Source: an uncultured Clostridia bacterium
GTDB lineage: Bacteria > Bacillota > Clostridia > Oscillospirales > Ruminococcaceae
Assembly: GCA_937892655.1 (NCBI GenBank)
Contig: CALBJC010000086.1
Span: 1-57,707 of the forward strand
DNA: 57,707 nucleotides
Reading direction: 5' to 3'
Numbering within the stretch: position 1 is the stretch's first letter; each line of letters begins with the position of its first letter. Shown here in pieces: positions 8,587 through 17,844 of the stretch. The notes beneath the pieces were generated by a model, which saw only the letters and a program-made list of their open reading frames with translations, was not told where the DNA came from and did not search any database. The position numbers and the translations under genes were made by a program.

Positions 8587-9547
8587 GATTTTTTCTCCCT
8601 TCGTTAAATTTTTCATATGCCTTAATAATATCCTGTACAAGTTTATGACGGACAACATCCTTCTCTGAAAAACGGTGTATGCCGATATCATCAATACCTT
8701 TTAATATTTTTACAGCTTCAACAAGTCCTGATTTACGCGGGTCAGGTAAATCAATTTGTGTGATATCACCTGTAATTACCATGCGGCTTTCATTGCCAAG
8801 ACGAGTGAGGAACATTTTTATCTGCTCTGACGTGGTATTCTGCGCTTCATCAAGAATAATAAAAGCTTCATCGAGAGTACGCCCTCTCATATATGCGAGA
8901 GGTGCAACTTCAATTATCCCCTTTTCCATATACCTGCTGAAACTTTCACCGCCAAACATATCAAAAAGTGCATCGTAGAGTGGACGAAGATAAGGGTCTA
9001 CCTTATCCTGCATATCACCAGGCAGAAAGCCAAGCTTCTCCCCAGCTTCAACGGCAGGTCTGGTAAGAATAATTTTCTTTATCTTATGCTCACGGAAAGC
9101 CTTGACAGCCATAGCAACAGCAAGATAGGTTTTTCCTGTACCTGCAGGTCCGATACCAAGAACAATGGTATTATCCTTTATTTCATAGATGTACTTCTTC
9201 TGACCGATTGTCCTCGGTCTAACAATTTTTCCCGATGAAGTAACGCAAACGCCGTCTTTTCCAAGGTCAGCAAGCTGCTGTTCTGCACCCTCTGCAACCA
9301 TAGAAGTGACATAACGTATTGTCTGGTCACTGAGAACCTGTCCGTTGGAATTCATTTTTATAAGTGCCTGTACTGCTCTTGCTGCCTCTGTTACATCAGT
9401 TTCGTTGCCAATAATTTTCACATTGCCGTCTCTGTTGATTATTCCGACATTGTACTGCTTCTCAATGTGACTGATATTGCTGTCCAACTGCCCGAATATC
9501 GCAGAAAGCTGAGATTCATTTTCAATCTGTACGATTTTTTCTGCCAT
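8579..9547 (-). CDS. phoH: PhoH-like ATPase
   Basis: A 322-residue PhoH-family protein with Walker A GPAGTGKT at 133-140 and Walker B DEAQNTT about 100 residues later. PhoH2-type proteins are thought to act on RNA together with YbeY. The N-terminal 110 residues form the small KH-like extension usual in Firmicutes. An AAGGAG site precedes the ATG at 9547, twelve bases after the CYTH gene. Confidence 0.95.
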   Translation of the reverse strand: MAEKIVQIENESQLSAIFGQLDSNISHIEKQYNVGIINRDGNVKIIGNETDVTEAARAVQALIKMNSNGQVLSDQTIRYVTSMVAEGAEQQLADLGKDGVCVTSSGKIVRPRTIGQKKYIYEIKDNTIVLGIGPAGTGKTYLAVAMAVKAFREHKIKKIILTRPAVEAGEKLGFLPGDMQDKVDPYLRPLYDALFDMFGGESFSRYMEKGIIEVAPLAYMRGRTLDEAFIILDEAQNTTSEQIKMFLTRLGNESRMVITGDITQIDLPDPRKSGLVEAVKILKGIDDIGIHRFSEKDVVRHKLVQDIIKAYEKFNEGRKNHA

Positions 9548-9558
9548 TAAAAATCTCC

Positions 9559-10065
9559 TTATATAGCATCTGATGGAAAGGTTCCTGCCTTTGAAAGTTC
9601 TGCATTTGAGTACCTTTTATCATCGGATACTTCTTTGATGACTTTGATATAATCCGGAAAAGTGATTTCCTGAGATATATTATCAAGTTCTATTTCAAGA
9701 ATAGCTAAATCTGAAGAAAATGGGTATATATCCATTTCAAAAAGCTGTTCTAAATAACTAAAGCAAATTCGCCTCTTTGTTACAGGAACGCAATCTGTTT
9801 TAGCTTCTTTAAGCAATTTCTCAAAAATTTGCTGTGTGATTTCTGATTCATTTTCATCTCTGAGAATTGGAGAAATGAATATTTTTTCAGTATAAAAATA
9901 TTTTTCGGTGCTATTCTCAGTTATTTTTCTTACACGTCTTTGTGAACCATTACTTCCATTATTCAAATATATCTGAATAATATCAAGTACTTTTTTAATA
10001 TAAAGCAATTTAAAATCAGGTTGCTTAATGAGAAATTTACGTTCGATTTCCATTTCTTTACTCAT
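9559..10065 (-). CDS. CYTH domain protein
   Basis: The 168-residue protein starts MSKEMEIERKFLI, containing the E-x-E-x-K signature of CYTH triphosphate-tunnel enzymes. RRVRKI, YFYTEKIF and LEIELDN supply the Arg, Lys and acidic residues that line the tunnel in the family. Members hydrolyse triphosphates such as inorganic triphosphate or thiamine triphosphate, or in some cases form cAMP; the substrate cannot be read here. It is the first gene behind the consensus promoter at 10142-10175 and leads the ribosome/repair operon. Confidence 0.85.
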   Translation of the reverse strand: MSKEMEIERKFLIKQPDFKLLYIKKVLDIIQIYLNNGSNGSQRRVRKITENSTEKYFYTEKIFISPILRDENESEITQQIFEKLLKEAKTDCVPVTKRRICFSYLEQLFEMDIYPFSSDLAILEIELDNISQEITFPDYIKVIKEVSDDKRYSNAELSKAGTFPSDAI

Positions 10066-10141
10066 AACATCTCCGTTACAGTTTTATTAATGGTATACAG
10101 TTATGCACATAAGAAAATCATTTTAATTACATAACTCTGCT

Positions 10142-10175
10142 ATTATATTATACCTGATTTTTTGAATATTGTCAA
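10142..10175 (-). promoter_or_regulatory. Consensus sigma-A promoter of the CYTH-phoH-ybeY-era-recO-mutS2 operon
   Basis: On the minus strand TTGACA (10170-10175) and TATAAT (10147-10152) are separated by exactly 17 bases, a perfect match. The first start codon lies about 80 bases downstream. Confidence 0.85.
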
Positions 10176-10237
10176 CAAAAAAATGAAGTTTTTTCATTCG
10201 AAAAATGATTGATATTAATAGTTTTTTTAAAAAGGAG

Positions 10238-10993
10238 CTATATAAGACTTATATCGCCCAAATCTGAAAGAATATTATTTATTGTCGAAAAAAGCGGCTT
10301 GCCATACGATTTAGCTGTACTATTAAACCTTGCCGAATCTGATTTACACACCGGGAAAATTAGCTTCATTTCGTTATTTTCAATAATATATTTACCGTTT
10401 ATTATATTTGTTGCCTTACAAATAATCTCCTCCGAAAAATCGATACTGAAAGTTTCAGGGATATTAAAATATACTGTTTCGGCATTATTCGTAATTCTTA
10501 AATTTATAGTAATCTCGCCATTGTCAATACTACTTGATATCTCTATAGCCCTTGCTCCAGATAAAACGGATTTTCTCACATGCATTACAAGTATGAATTC
10601 CAACAGTCTTTTTATTACATCAGAACTAACGTTTTCTCCACCTGTATAGCTGATGGAGCAGGATTCTTTCAAAAGGTTATTACATTCAGATGTGAATTGA
10701 GAAAGATATGACGGAATATTTATATATTCGCTTATAAATTCTTTTTCATCAAGAATATCAGAAAGCAAGGAATATATTTCTGTCAGCTTCATCATCTGGC
10801 TGCATTGATTAATGATTTTGTCAGTACATTTGCATATGTGTTGTTCATCGCAATCATCTCCTGAATCTGAAAGTTCAAGACAAATTGAACTGATGACCGA
10901 AATGTTAAATCTGTTTTGTTTTTCACAGTTGTCAAGAAATGCCTTTATAAAAGATAAATCAAAACCCACGTTAGTATTGTCTTCATTATTCAT
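10238..10993 (-). CDS. Hypothetical protein, possibly a degenerate histidine-kinase-like ATPase fold
   Basis: The 251 residues are soluble, without membrane segments. The first 100 are helical and resemble the two-helix dimerisation part of sensor kinases but with no clear H-box phospho-acceptor. Residues 100-220 have an alternating strand/helix pattern reminiscent of a GHKL ATPase domain, yet the N, G1 and G2 boxes are not visible. A Spo0B-like or anti-sigma-like adaptor is one possibility; I am not sure of the family. AAGGAG lies about 15 bases before the start. The gene is monocistronic and divergent from gap. Confidence 0.55.
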   Translation of the reverse strand: MNNEDNTNVGFDLSFIKAFLDNCEKQNRFNISVISSICLELSDSGDDCDEQHICKCTDKIINQCSQMMKLTEIYSLLSDILDEKEFISEYINIPSYLSQFTSECNNLLKESCSISYTGGENVSSDVIKRLLEFILVMHVRKSVLSGARAIEISSSIDNGEITINLRITNNAETVYFNIPETFSIDFSEEIICKATNIINGKYIIENNEMKLIFPVCKSDSARFNSTAKSYGKPLFSTINNILSDLGDISLI

Positions 10994-11173
10994 GCTTCAT
11001 ATCAACTCCTTTTCAGCAGTACATTATTGCTCTATAAATATTATACTACATTTTCATTAAAAATGGAATGGGAAATCAAAAGTAAATATTCGTCATATTA
11101 AACAAATTTTACTGTTGATAAATATGCGTATTATTGTTTTCATGACAAATCTGTTAATTTTTTATCGAACCAC

Positions 11174-11202
11174 TTGAAAAAATTACCAATATAGTGTATA
11201 AT
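11174..11202 (+). promoter_or_regulatory. Promoter of gap
   Basis: TTGAAA (11174-11179), a 17-base spacer and TATAAT (11197-11202) lie 54 bases before the gap start. AGGAGG at 11241-11246 is the ribosome-binding site. Confidence 0.85.
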
Positions 11203-11255
11203 ATAAATATCGCAGTTTAAAAAACTGTAATGTAAAATTCAGGAGGTAATATCCA

Positions 11256-12290
11256 ATGTCAGTTAAAGTTGCTATTAATGGTTTCGGACGTATCGGTCGT
11301 CTTGCATTCAGACAGATGTTTGGTGCAGAGGGTTATGAGGTAGTTGCTATCAACGACCTTACAAAGCCTTCAATGCTCGCTCAGCTTCTCAAGTATGACA
11401 CAGCTCAGGGTGGCTACTGTGGTACAATCGGTGAAAACCTTCACACAGTAACAGCTGACGATGAAGCTGGTACAATCACAGTTGACGGTAAGACACTCAA
11501 GATCTACGCTAAGGCTAACGCTGCAGAACTCCCATGGGGCGAACTCGGTGTTGACGTAGTTTTGGAATGTACAGGTTTCTACTGCTCAAAGGAAAAGTCA
11601 CAGGCTCATATCGATGCAGGTGCTAAGAAGGTAGTTATCTCAGCTCCAGCTGGTAACGACCTCCCAACAATCGTATTCTCAGTAAACGAAAACACACTCA
11701 CAGCTGACGATACAATCATTTCAGCTGCTTCATGTACAACAAACTGCTTAGCTCCAATGGCTAAGGCTCTTAACGACTACGCTCCAATCCAGAGTGGTAT
11801 CATGTCAACAATCCACGCTTACACAGGCGACCAGATGATTCTTGACGGTCCTCACAGAAAGGGCGACATGAGAAGAGCAAGAGCAGGTGCTGCTAACATC
11901 GTTCCTAACTCAACAGGTGCTGCTAAGGCAATCGGTCTTGTTATCCCAGAACTCAACGGCAAGCTCATCGGTTCAGCTCAGAGAGTTCCAGTTCCAACAG
12001 GTTCAACAACAATCCTTACAGCTGTAGTTAAGGGTACAGACGTTACTAAGGAAGGCATCAACGCTGCAATGAAGGCTGCTGCTTCAGCTTCATACGGCTA
12101 CAACGAAGACCAGATCGTTTCTTCAGACGTTATCGGTATGAAGTACGGCTCACTCTTCGATGCAACACAGACAATGGTTTGCAAGATTTCTGATGACCTC
12201 TACGAAGTACAGGTTGTTTCATGGTATGACAACGAAAACTCATACACATCACAGATGGTAAGAACAATCAAGTACTTTGCTGAACTCTAA
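11256..12290 (+). CDS. gap: Glyceraldehyde-3-phosphate dehydrogenase
   Basis: The 344-residue enzyme has the NAD-binding start INGFGRIGRLAFR and the catalytic cysteine in SCTTNC. It converts glyceraldehyde-3-phosphate to 1,3-bisphosphoglycerate in cytoplasmic glycolysis. The gene uses a narrow set of preferred codons, stands alone with a strong promoter and an intrinsic terminator, and is probably very highly expressed. Confidence 0.98.
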   Translation: MSVKVAINGFGRIGRLAFRQMFGAEGYEVVAINDLTKPSMLAQLLKYDTAQGGYCGTIGENLHTVTADDEAGTITVDGKTLKIYAKANAAELPWGELGVDVVLECTGFYCSKEKSQAHIDAGAKKVVISAPAGNDLPTIVFSVNENTLTADDTIISAASCTTNCLAPMAKALNDYAPIQSGIMSTIHAYTGDQMILDGPHRKGDMRRARAGAANIVPNSTGAAKAIGLVIPELNGKLIGSAQRVPVPTGSTTILTAVVKGTDVTKEGINAAMKAAASASYGYNEDQIVSSDVIGMKYGSLFDATQTMVCKISDDLYEVQVVSWYDNENSYTSQMVRTIKYFAEL

Positions 12291-12320
12291 TCAACAGATT
12301 AAAGCATAAAACAAAATCAA

Positions 12321-12351
12321 AGGCTTACACCTTATGGTGTAAGCCTTTTTT
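12321..12351 (+). terminator. Terminator of gap
   Basis: An 11-bp stem (AGGCTTACACC with GGTGTAAGCCT), TTAT loop and T-run. It may also end the converging ktrA transcript. Confidence 0.9.
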
Positions 12352-12365
12352 GTGTTATGTAAGTT

Positions 12366-13016
12366 TTATCTGAGCTTTTCAATTCTTGTGGTATTTGCTA
12401 TAACTATAAGCTTCATTGCCTTTGTAAGAGGCTTTTCAGGGTCTATTGCAACGGTTATCCTTTCATTTTCGATAACAGCTACAACGTTTATTGAATATCT
12501 GCGTCTGAGATTTAGCTCTAAAAGTGACTTACCGAGCCATTCAGGTCTTACGTCAAGCTCTACCATTGAAACATCCTTTGAAAGCTCAATAATATCAGTA
12601 AAGCCTGAGCTTAAAAGACTTTTTGCCAGTCTGATACCTGATTCGTTTTCAGGGAAAATTACCTGGTCTGCTCCTATCTTTTTAAGGATTTTATAATCGA
12701 TCTCGCTTGAACATTTTGCTATTACGGTTTTTACGCCTGCTTCCTTGCAGAGCATAACAGCCATTACGCTGGCTTCCAGATTTGTAGCTATAGCGATTAT
12801 AACAACATCAACGTTTGCAATACCAAGCTTTTTTATAACCTCGGCATCTGTAACATCAGCGCATTTGCAGTATGGCAGATCAGATGAGGCGCTGTTTACA
12901 AGATCTTCATTTATATCAACAGCCAATACCTCTGCTCCGCTGTTTACAAGCTCCGTTGCAACAGCTCTTCCATATCTTCCGAGCCCGAAAACAGCATATG
13001 AATACTTTGAACTCAT
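12366..13016 (-). CDS. ktrA: Potassium uptake regulatory subunit KtrA (RCK protein)
   Basis: The 216-residue protein has an RCK_N Rossmann domain (VFGLGRYGRAVA, then acidic AVDI at the end of strand two) and an RCK_C domain from about 135. It forms a cytoplasmic gating ring that binds nucleotides and controls the KtrB channel encoded directly upstream. AAGGAG precedes the ATG. It converges on gap. Confidence 0.93.
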   Translation of the reverse strand: MSSKYSYAVFGLGRYGRAVATELVNSGAEVLAVDINEDLVNSASSDLPYCKCADVTDAEVIKKLGIANVDVVIIAIATNLEASVMAVMLCKEAGVKTVIAKCSSEIDYKILKKIGADQVIFPENESGIRLAKSLLSSGFTDIIELSKDVSMVELDVRPEWLGKSLLELNLRRRYSINVVAVIENERITVAIDPEKPLTKAMKLIVIANTTRIEKLR

Positions 13017-13037
13017 TAAATTTCACTCCTTAAAGGG

Positions 13038-14399
13038 TTATCCAACGCTTATTTCTTCAGTCGGATTCTTTATGATATTTTTATTTTCTTTTTTTGTGTT
13101 GAAGGCTATCAGTAAAGAGATAGGCCCTACTCTTCCAAGATACATGGTTACTGTTATTATCAGTTTACCCCATAAATTGAGTGTAGGCGTAAGGTTTCGC
13201 GTAAGGCCAACGGTTGCCGCAGCGCTTACGGTTTCATATACAACATCAAGCGCAGGGGCGTTTGTAACAGCAGCAAGCAGAATTGTCGAAATAAATGTTA
13301 TGATAAAGGAGATACTTACCACCGCTACCGCCTTGCTTATGCTCTGCTTTGGAATGGTTCTGTCAAAAAAGGTTACATCCTCTTTGTTTTTCAGAGTTGC
13401 TACAGCAGAAGCTATCAGAACGGCAATTGTAACTGTTTTTATTCCGCCTGCGGTTCCTACAGGGGAACCGCCTATGAACATAAGCAGCAATGATACTATT
13501 GCAGAGGCATCTGTAAGATTCTGCTGGGGAATAGTTGCAAAGCCTGCGGTTCTTGTTGTAACTGATTGAAAGAGCGATATTCCTATCTTGTCACCTATCG
13601 GAAGCCCCGATAGAGTCAAAGGGTTATCATACTCAAGAATAAAGAAAACAACAGCGCCCGATAAAATAAGAACAGCAGTTGCGCTCAGGGCGATCTTACT
13701 GTGAAGAGTAAGGCTGCTCAGACAGCGCAGCTTCTGGCGCCTGAAATTTTTAAAAACTCTGATAAGGTCCCACCATACGATATAGCCGATACCGCCGGTA
13801 ATGATAAGAAGACTTGTTACAATATTTATTACAGGATTAGCGGCATAGCTGCAAAGGCTGTCCTCTGAAATAATATCTATTCCTGCGTTGCAGAATGCTG
13901 AAACCGAGTTGAAAACAGATATCCATATACCTTTCAATCCAAACTCCGGAATAAATACCGTCATATACACAAGCGCTCCGATACCTTCTACAAAAGCTGT
14001 TCCTATGAGTACCTTTTTTATAAATTTTACAAGACCTGACATAGTGTTGAGGTTGAATGCGTCCTGTATGAGTAATCTGTTGCCAAGGCCTATTTTCTTA
14101 TGAAAGCTTATCATAAAACCTGATATGATGGTTATGATTCCCAGACCGCCTATCTGGATAAGGATAAGTATTATTGCCTGACCGAATATGCTCCATGTCG
14201 AAACAGTAGGCAGAGTTACCAGCCCTGTAACGCATATTGATGTAGTTGCTGTGAAAAGCGCATCGACATATGAAACAGAGCTTTTATCAGCTGTGCTTAT
14301 CGGCAGCCATAGCAGAAAGCTTCCTGCGAGTATTGCTATAAAGAAGCTGAGCATTATAGTCTGGGTAGTTGATAATTTGTAATTAAGCCTTTTTTTCAT
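13038..14399 (-). CDS. ktrB: Potassium transporter membrane subunit KtrB (TrkH/KtrB family)
   Basis: The 453-residue membrane protein has four repeated pore units whose selectivity-filter glycines are all visible: CVTGL, CNAGI, RTAGF and TVGL. It moves potassium, probably with sodium, through the cytoplasmic membrane, gated by KtrA. It lies 21 bases before ktrA and 43 bases after the GH9 gene in the same direction. Confidence 0.93.
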   Translation of the reverse strand: MKKRLNYKLSTTQTIMLSFFIAILAGSFLLWLPISTADKSSVSYVDALFTATTSICVTGLVTLPTVSTWSIFGQAIILILIQIGGLGIITIISGFMISFHKKIGLGNRLLIQDAFNLNTMSGLVKFIKKVLIGTAFVEGIGALVYMTVFIPEFGLKGIWISVFNSVSAFCNAGIDIISEDSLCSYAANPVINIVTSLLIITGGIGYIVWWDLIRVFKNFRRQKLRCLSSLTLHSKIALSATAVLILSGAVVFFILEYDNPLTLSGLPIGDKIGISLFQSVTTRTAGFATIPQQNLTDASAIVSLLLMFIGGSPVGTAGGIKTVTIAVLIASAVATLKNKEDVTFFDRTIPKQSISKAVAVVSISFIITFISTILLAAVTNAPALDVVYETVSAAATVGLTRNLTPTLNLWGKLIITVTMYLGRVGPISLLIAFNTKKENKNIIKNPTEEISVG

Positions 14400-14442
14400 G
14401 ATAAAACCTTTCTGCGTTCAGGTTCTTGAACTTGTGCAAAAG

Positions 14443-16062
14443 CTATCTTGATATTTCGTCATCAAAAAATGCAGTTACAAATACTGCGAGTGAATTCCAG
14501 TAGATTGCGGTTTCGTTTATAGAGTAGCAGTCTGCGCGGTCTACATAGCATTTTGCAGGCGGTGTGTCTTCAGGGATACATTCCTTTGAAACGGGGTCGT
14601 TTTTATACATATTAGGTCCGCCTACTAAAAGTCCGGGGATAGGCTCGTCAATACCGTCAGCGGTTGAAAGTCTGTGATGCGGGTTTTTACAAGGCTTGTC
14701 GCCAACTCCTGTAATGTAGCATATACCCATAGGGTTTTTACCCAGAACATAGTTTAGCTGCTCTAAAGCTGTTGTTATATATTTCTGATTTCTCTTGATA
14801 ACATTTGCTACTATCAAAACTGCGGCATCTGTGAGTATTGTCATATTACTGCCCCAGGTAAATCCACTAGGCGCAATAGCGATGTTGTAGCCTGAATTAT
14901 CAGCAGTCTGACATATTCTGTCAGCCTCTGAGATAATTCTGTTTTCTATGAATGCCGCAATAGCGTCATTGTCGCTGGTGTTTGGATTTAAAAGGTAAGC
15001 TAAAGCGCCAAAGCCTGAAACGTTACACCAGCCAAACGATGTTAAAATCTGATTGCGGTAGTAAAGATAAATATATGAATTGTATCTCTGCTCACCTGTC
15101 AGGCGGTACATTTCAGCCGCCGCCCAGAACATTTCATCATCAATATTGTCATCGCTGTATTCGCCCGTTGTGATGTTTTCAGGGTTTTTGAACGGGATAG
15201 CGTCAGGGTTTCTGTCAAGCCAGTCCCACGCTCTTGTGCAGGCGCAGACGAGCTTCTTTGAAAGGCGTTCATCAAACATATAAAATACGTTTGCCGCAAG
15301 CGCTGTTACTGCGCAGAAGGTAGCAGTAGCGTTTGCAGAAACATCGCATAAAAGCAGATCGTCTGATTCTTCATCAGGCATGATGTCACCGCAGAAATGC
15401 GCGCAGCTTACCTTATGGTAAACGCCGCCGTCCTCTCTTTGCATTTTTAAAAGCCACTTCAGGCCATGTCTGCATTCATCTAAAATGTCAGGGGTGCTGT
15501 TGCCGCCCATCGGATTTTTTATATCGTCCTCAAAATGCTCAGGAAATAAAATATATGAATACATCAGGTGCGCAAGAGTGGTTGCGGTTGCAACAGTATA
15601 TCTGCCGTAGTCGCCGGCAGTATGCCATCCGCCCGTTGTATCAAGCGTATCGCCCGTTTTGTTGCCGTTTTCGTCAACTATATAGGATATAGAAGTGTGG
15701 CAAGGGCTTCTGTAAAACTTACCCGCAAAATCCTCGTCCATCTCACAGCCACAGCGCTGATAGTAGAATGAATCTATAAGCTTTTCCTTGACCTCAGTAT
15801 ATGGAAATGCGGTAATTTCAAATAAGTCAGAGGCTTCGCCGCCCGCTGTAATATAAAAAGTTCCTGATTCTGTAAAGTCAGAAAAATCTATTGTGCCGAC
15901 ATTTTCGTCAGCCGCATGGTCGTAGCGGAAGTCTGTTATTTTGCCAAGATAGATAACAGTACCGTCTCTGTAGCAGATTTCAAATTCTGAAGCATCGCCT
16001 ACATATGATGCCTTTTTGGGAAGATGAGTGGCATAACCGACCTGATTGATGTGAATTGCCAT
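14443..16062 (-). CDS. Glycoside hydrolase family 9 with N-terminal Ig-like domain, no signal peptide
   Basis: The 539-residue enzyme has an N-terminal immunoglobulin-like (CelD_N) domain at about 1-90 and a GH9 catalytic domain. The catalytic Asp region is GGWHTAGDYGRY; NPHHR and the general-acid Glu in SINETAIYWNS complete the site. GH9 enzymes cut beta-1,4-glucans. The protein starts MAIHINQVGY with no signal peptide, so it should act in the cytoplasm on imported cello-oligosaccharides rather than on cellulose. There is no dockerin or carbohydrate-binding module. Confidence 0.92.
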   Translation of the reverse strand: MAIHINQVGYATHLPKKASYVGDASEFEICYRDGTVIYLGKITDFRYDHAADENVGTIDFSDFTESGTFYITAGGEASDLFEITAFPYTEVKEKLIDSFYYQRCGCEMDEDFAGKFYRSPCHTSISYIVDENGNKTGDTLDTTGGWHTAGDYGRYTVATATTLAHLMYSYILFPEHFEDDIKNPMGGNSTPDILDECRHGLKWLLKMQREDGGVYHKVSCAHFCGDIMPDEESDDLLLCDVSANATATFCAVTALAANVFYMFDERLSKKLVCACTRAWDWLDRNPDAIPFKNPENITTGEYSDDNIDDEMFWAAAEMYRLTGEQRYNSYIYLYYRNQILTSFGWCNVSGFGALAYLLNPNTSDNDAIAAFIENRIISEADRICQTADNSGYNIAIAPSGFTWGSNMTILTDAAVLIVANVIKRNQKYITTALEQLNYVLGKNPMGICYITGVGDKPCKNPHHRLSTADGIDEPIPGLLVGGPNMYKNDPVSKECIPEDTPPAKCYVDRADCYSINETAIYWNSLAVFVTAFFDDEISR

Positions 16063-16230
16063 AACTTTTCCATACCTTTCTTAATATAAACCCTCGATAA
16101 AAACTAAGATAGAACTTCTAAAACAAAACATTTGTCACAAATAAACAGAATATAACTATACAGATTAATTATAACATCAAGCGTAGGTTTTTGCAACATC
16201 TTTTTAAAACTTTTCAGGTTAAAATACAAC

Positions 16231-16263
16231 AAAAAATGCTACCCTGAAATTCAGAGTAGCATT
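16231..16263 (-). terminator. Terminator of citrate synthase
   Basis: On the minus strand the arms AATGCTAC and GTAGCATT (with inner CTGA/TCAG pairing) are followed by a T6 run. Confidence 0.85.
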
Positions 16264-16272
16264 ATTTTGTTT

Positions 16273-17616
16273 TTATCTTTCGTTAATAGGAATATATTCC
16301 TTTTTCTTCATAACAGCCTTGTATGCAGGACGGATAATTCTTCTGCCTGTTACCATTTCTTCAAATCTGTGAGCGCACCAGCCTGCCATTCTCGCAACAG
16401 CAAACAGAGGAGTGAACAGATCCTGAGGGATACCCAGCATCTTGTAAACAAGACCTGAATACATATCAACGTTTGCGCATACAACCTTTGAACTGCCCTT
16501 GACCTCGTGGAAGATTTCAGGGGTAAGTTTTTCTACTGTCTGCAGGAGGTTGAATTCCTTTTCAAATTCAGTACCCTTTGCCATATCAAGAGCATATTTC
16601 TTGAGTATTACTGCTCTAGGGTCAGAGTAGGTATAAACTGCGTGACCCATACCGTAGATAAGACCAGAGCCGTCGTTGGTTTCGCCTCTGAGAGTTTTTC
16701 TCATAAAGTCTGCAACCTCATCTTCATCTTCCCAGTCATCGATATTTTCTTCAAAGCAGTTGACCATTTCCATAACCTTGATGTTGGCGCCACCGTGCTT
16801 AGGGCCCTTAAGTGAGCCGATAGCGGCTGAGTATGCAGCATAAGGGTCAGTGCCCGATGATGTTAAGCATCGGCAGGTAAAGGTTGAGTTGTTACCGCCG
16901 CCGTGCTCTGCGTGAAGCATAAGCATCATATCAAGAAGCCTTGCTTCATCGTCGGTATATTCTCTGTCAGGGCGCAGAGTTGATAAAATACTCTGAGCGG
17001 TTGATTCTTCAGGGCGCAGAGGGTGCATAAACATACTCTTGCCGCTGTAAACCATATTTTTTACCTGATAAGCCTGAACCATAATAGTAGGCATCTTTGC
17101 GATTACTGAAATAGCTGTCTTCATTTCGTATTCAGGAGTTCTCAGCTCAGGTGTATCGTCATAAGAATAAAGCGCTAAGATTGAACGTGAGAGCTTGTTC
17201 ATAATGTTGTTTGAAGGCGCTTTCAAAATCATATCTTCAAAGAATGAGTCAGGCAGCTTTCTGTTTTCAGCGATAATCTCTCTGAAAATGCCAAGCTCCT
17301 GAGGGTTTGGCAGTCTGCCCAGGAGAAGAAGATAAACGATCTCTTCATAGCCAAAACGCTTTTCGTCCATAGCGTTTGAAACAAGGTCGTTGATGTTATA
17401 GCCGCGGTAAACCAGCTCACCTTCTATAGGATACTTTTCACCCTCTGAAACCATGTAGCCGTGAACGTTACTGATATTTGTAAGGCCTGTAACAACGCCT
17501 GAACCGTCAGGGTTACGCAAACCTCTTTTTACTTCATATTTTGAATAGAGTGCAGGGTCAACCGAGTTTGTTTTTATAAAATTCTCGGTGAGTTTGCTCT
17601 TGAAATCTTCAACCAT
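16273..17616 (-). CDS. gltA: Citrate synthase
   Basis: The start is the ATG at 17616, preceded by TAAGGAGAAT; the frame extends upstream without support. The 447-residue protein has the family histidine regions (LMLHAEHGGGNNSTFTCR; MGHAVYTYSDPRA) of type II citrate synthase. It condenses oxaloacetate and acetyl-CoA; in a fermenter this probably feeds glutamate synthesis through a partial TCA branch. No aconitase or isocitrate dehydrogenase gene is adjacent. A methylcitrate or (Re)-like role cannot be excluded by eye. Confidence 0.92.
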   Translation of the reverse strand: MVEDFKSKLTENFIKTNSVDPALYSKYEVKRGLRNPDGSGVVTGLTNISNVHGYMVSEGEKYPIEGELVYRGYNINDLVSNAMDEKRFGYEEIVYLLLLGRLPNPQELGIFREIIAENRKLPDSFFEDMILKAPSNNIMNKLSRSILALYSYDDTPELRTPEYEMKTAISVIAKMPTIMVQAYQVKNMVYSGKSMFMHPLRPEESTAQSILSTLRPDREYTDDEARLLDMMLMLHAEHGGGNNSTFTCRCLTSSGTDPYAAYSAAIGSLKGPKHGGANIKVMEMVNCFEENIDDWEDEDEVADFMRKTLRGETNDGSGLIYGMGHAVYTYSDPRAVILKKYALDMAKGTEFEKEFNLLQTVEKLTPEIFHEVKGSSKVVCANVDMYSGLVYKMLGIPQDLFTPLFAVARMAGWCAHRFEEMVTGRRIIRPAYKAVMKKKEYIPINER

Positions 17617-17653
17617 TGAAATTCTCCTTATTTTTACTTGAATGTTATCTTTT

Positions 17654-17682
17654 ATGATACACCAATTTTGCAATTTTGTCAA
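17654..17682 (-). promoter_or_regulatory. Promoter of citrate synthase
   Basis: Minus-strand TTGACA (17677-17682), a 17-base spacer and TATCAT (17654-17659), about 38 bases before the start codon. Confidence 0.8.
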
Positions 17683-17844
17683 GGAGATAATTAAAAAGTC
17701 GATTAAATGACCAAATTGTAAAAATACGTTGACAAATGTTGTTCAGAATTTGTAAATTATTGAAATTTCGGTATTTTGACGAGCGTTTATGCATATATTC
17801 AAATATAAAAAGAATCAGGAAAATCAATAAAGGGGAAGTTTTAT

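Noticed and set aside
11100..12300. Regular CAA/ACA-rich pattern in gap and ackA suggesting a repeat or foreign origin
   Set aside because: It is strong codon preference of highly expressed genes; the proteins are fully ordinary.
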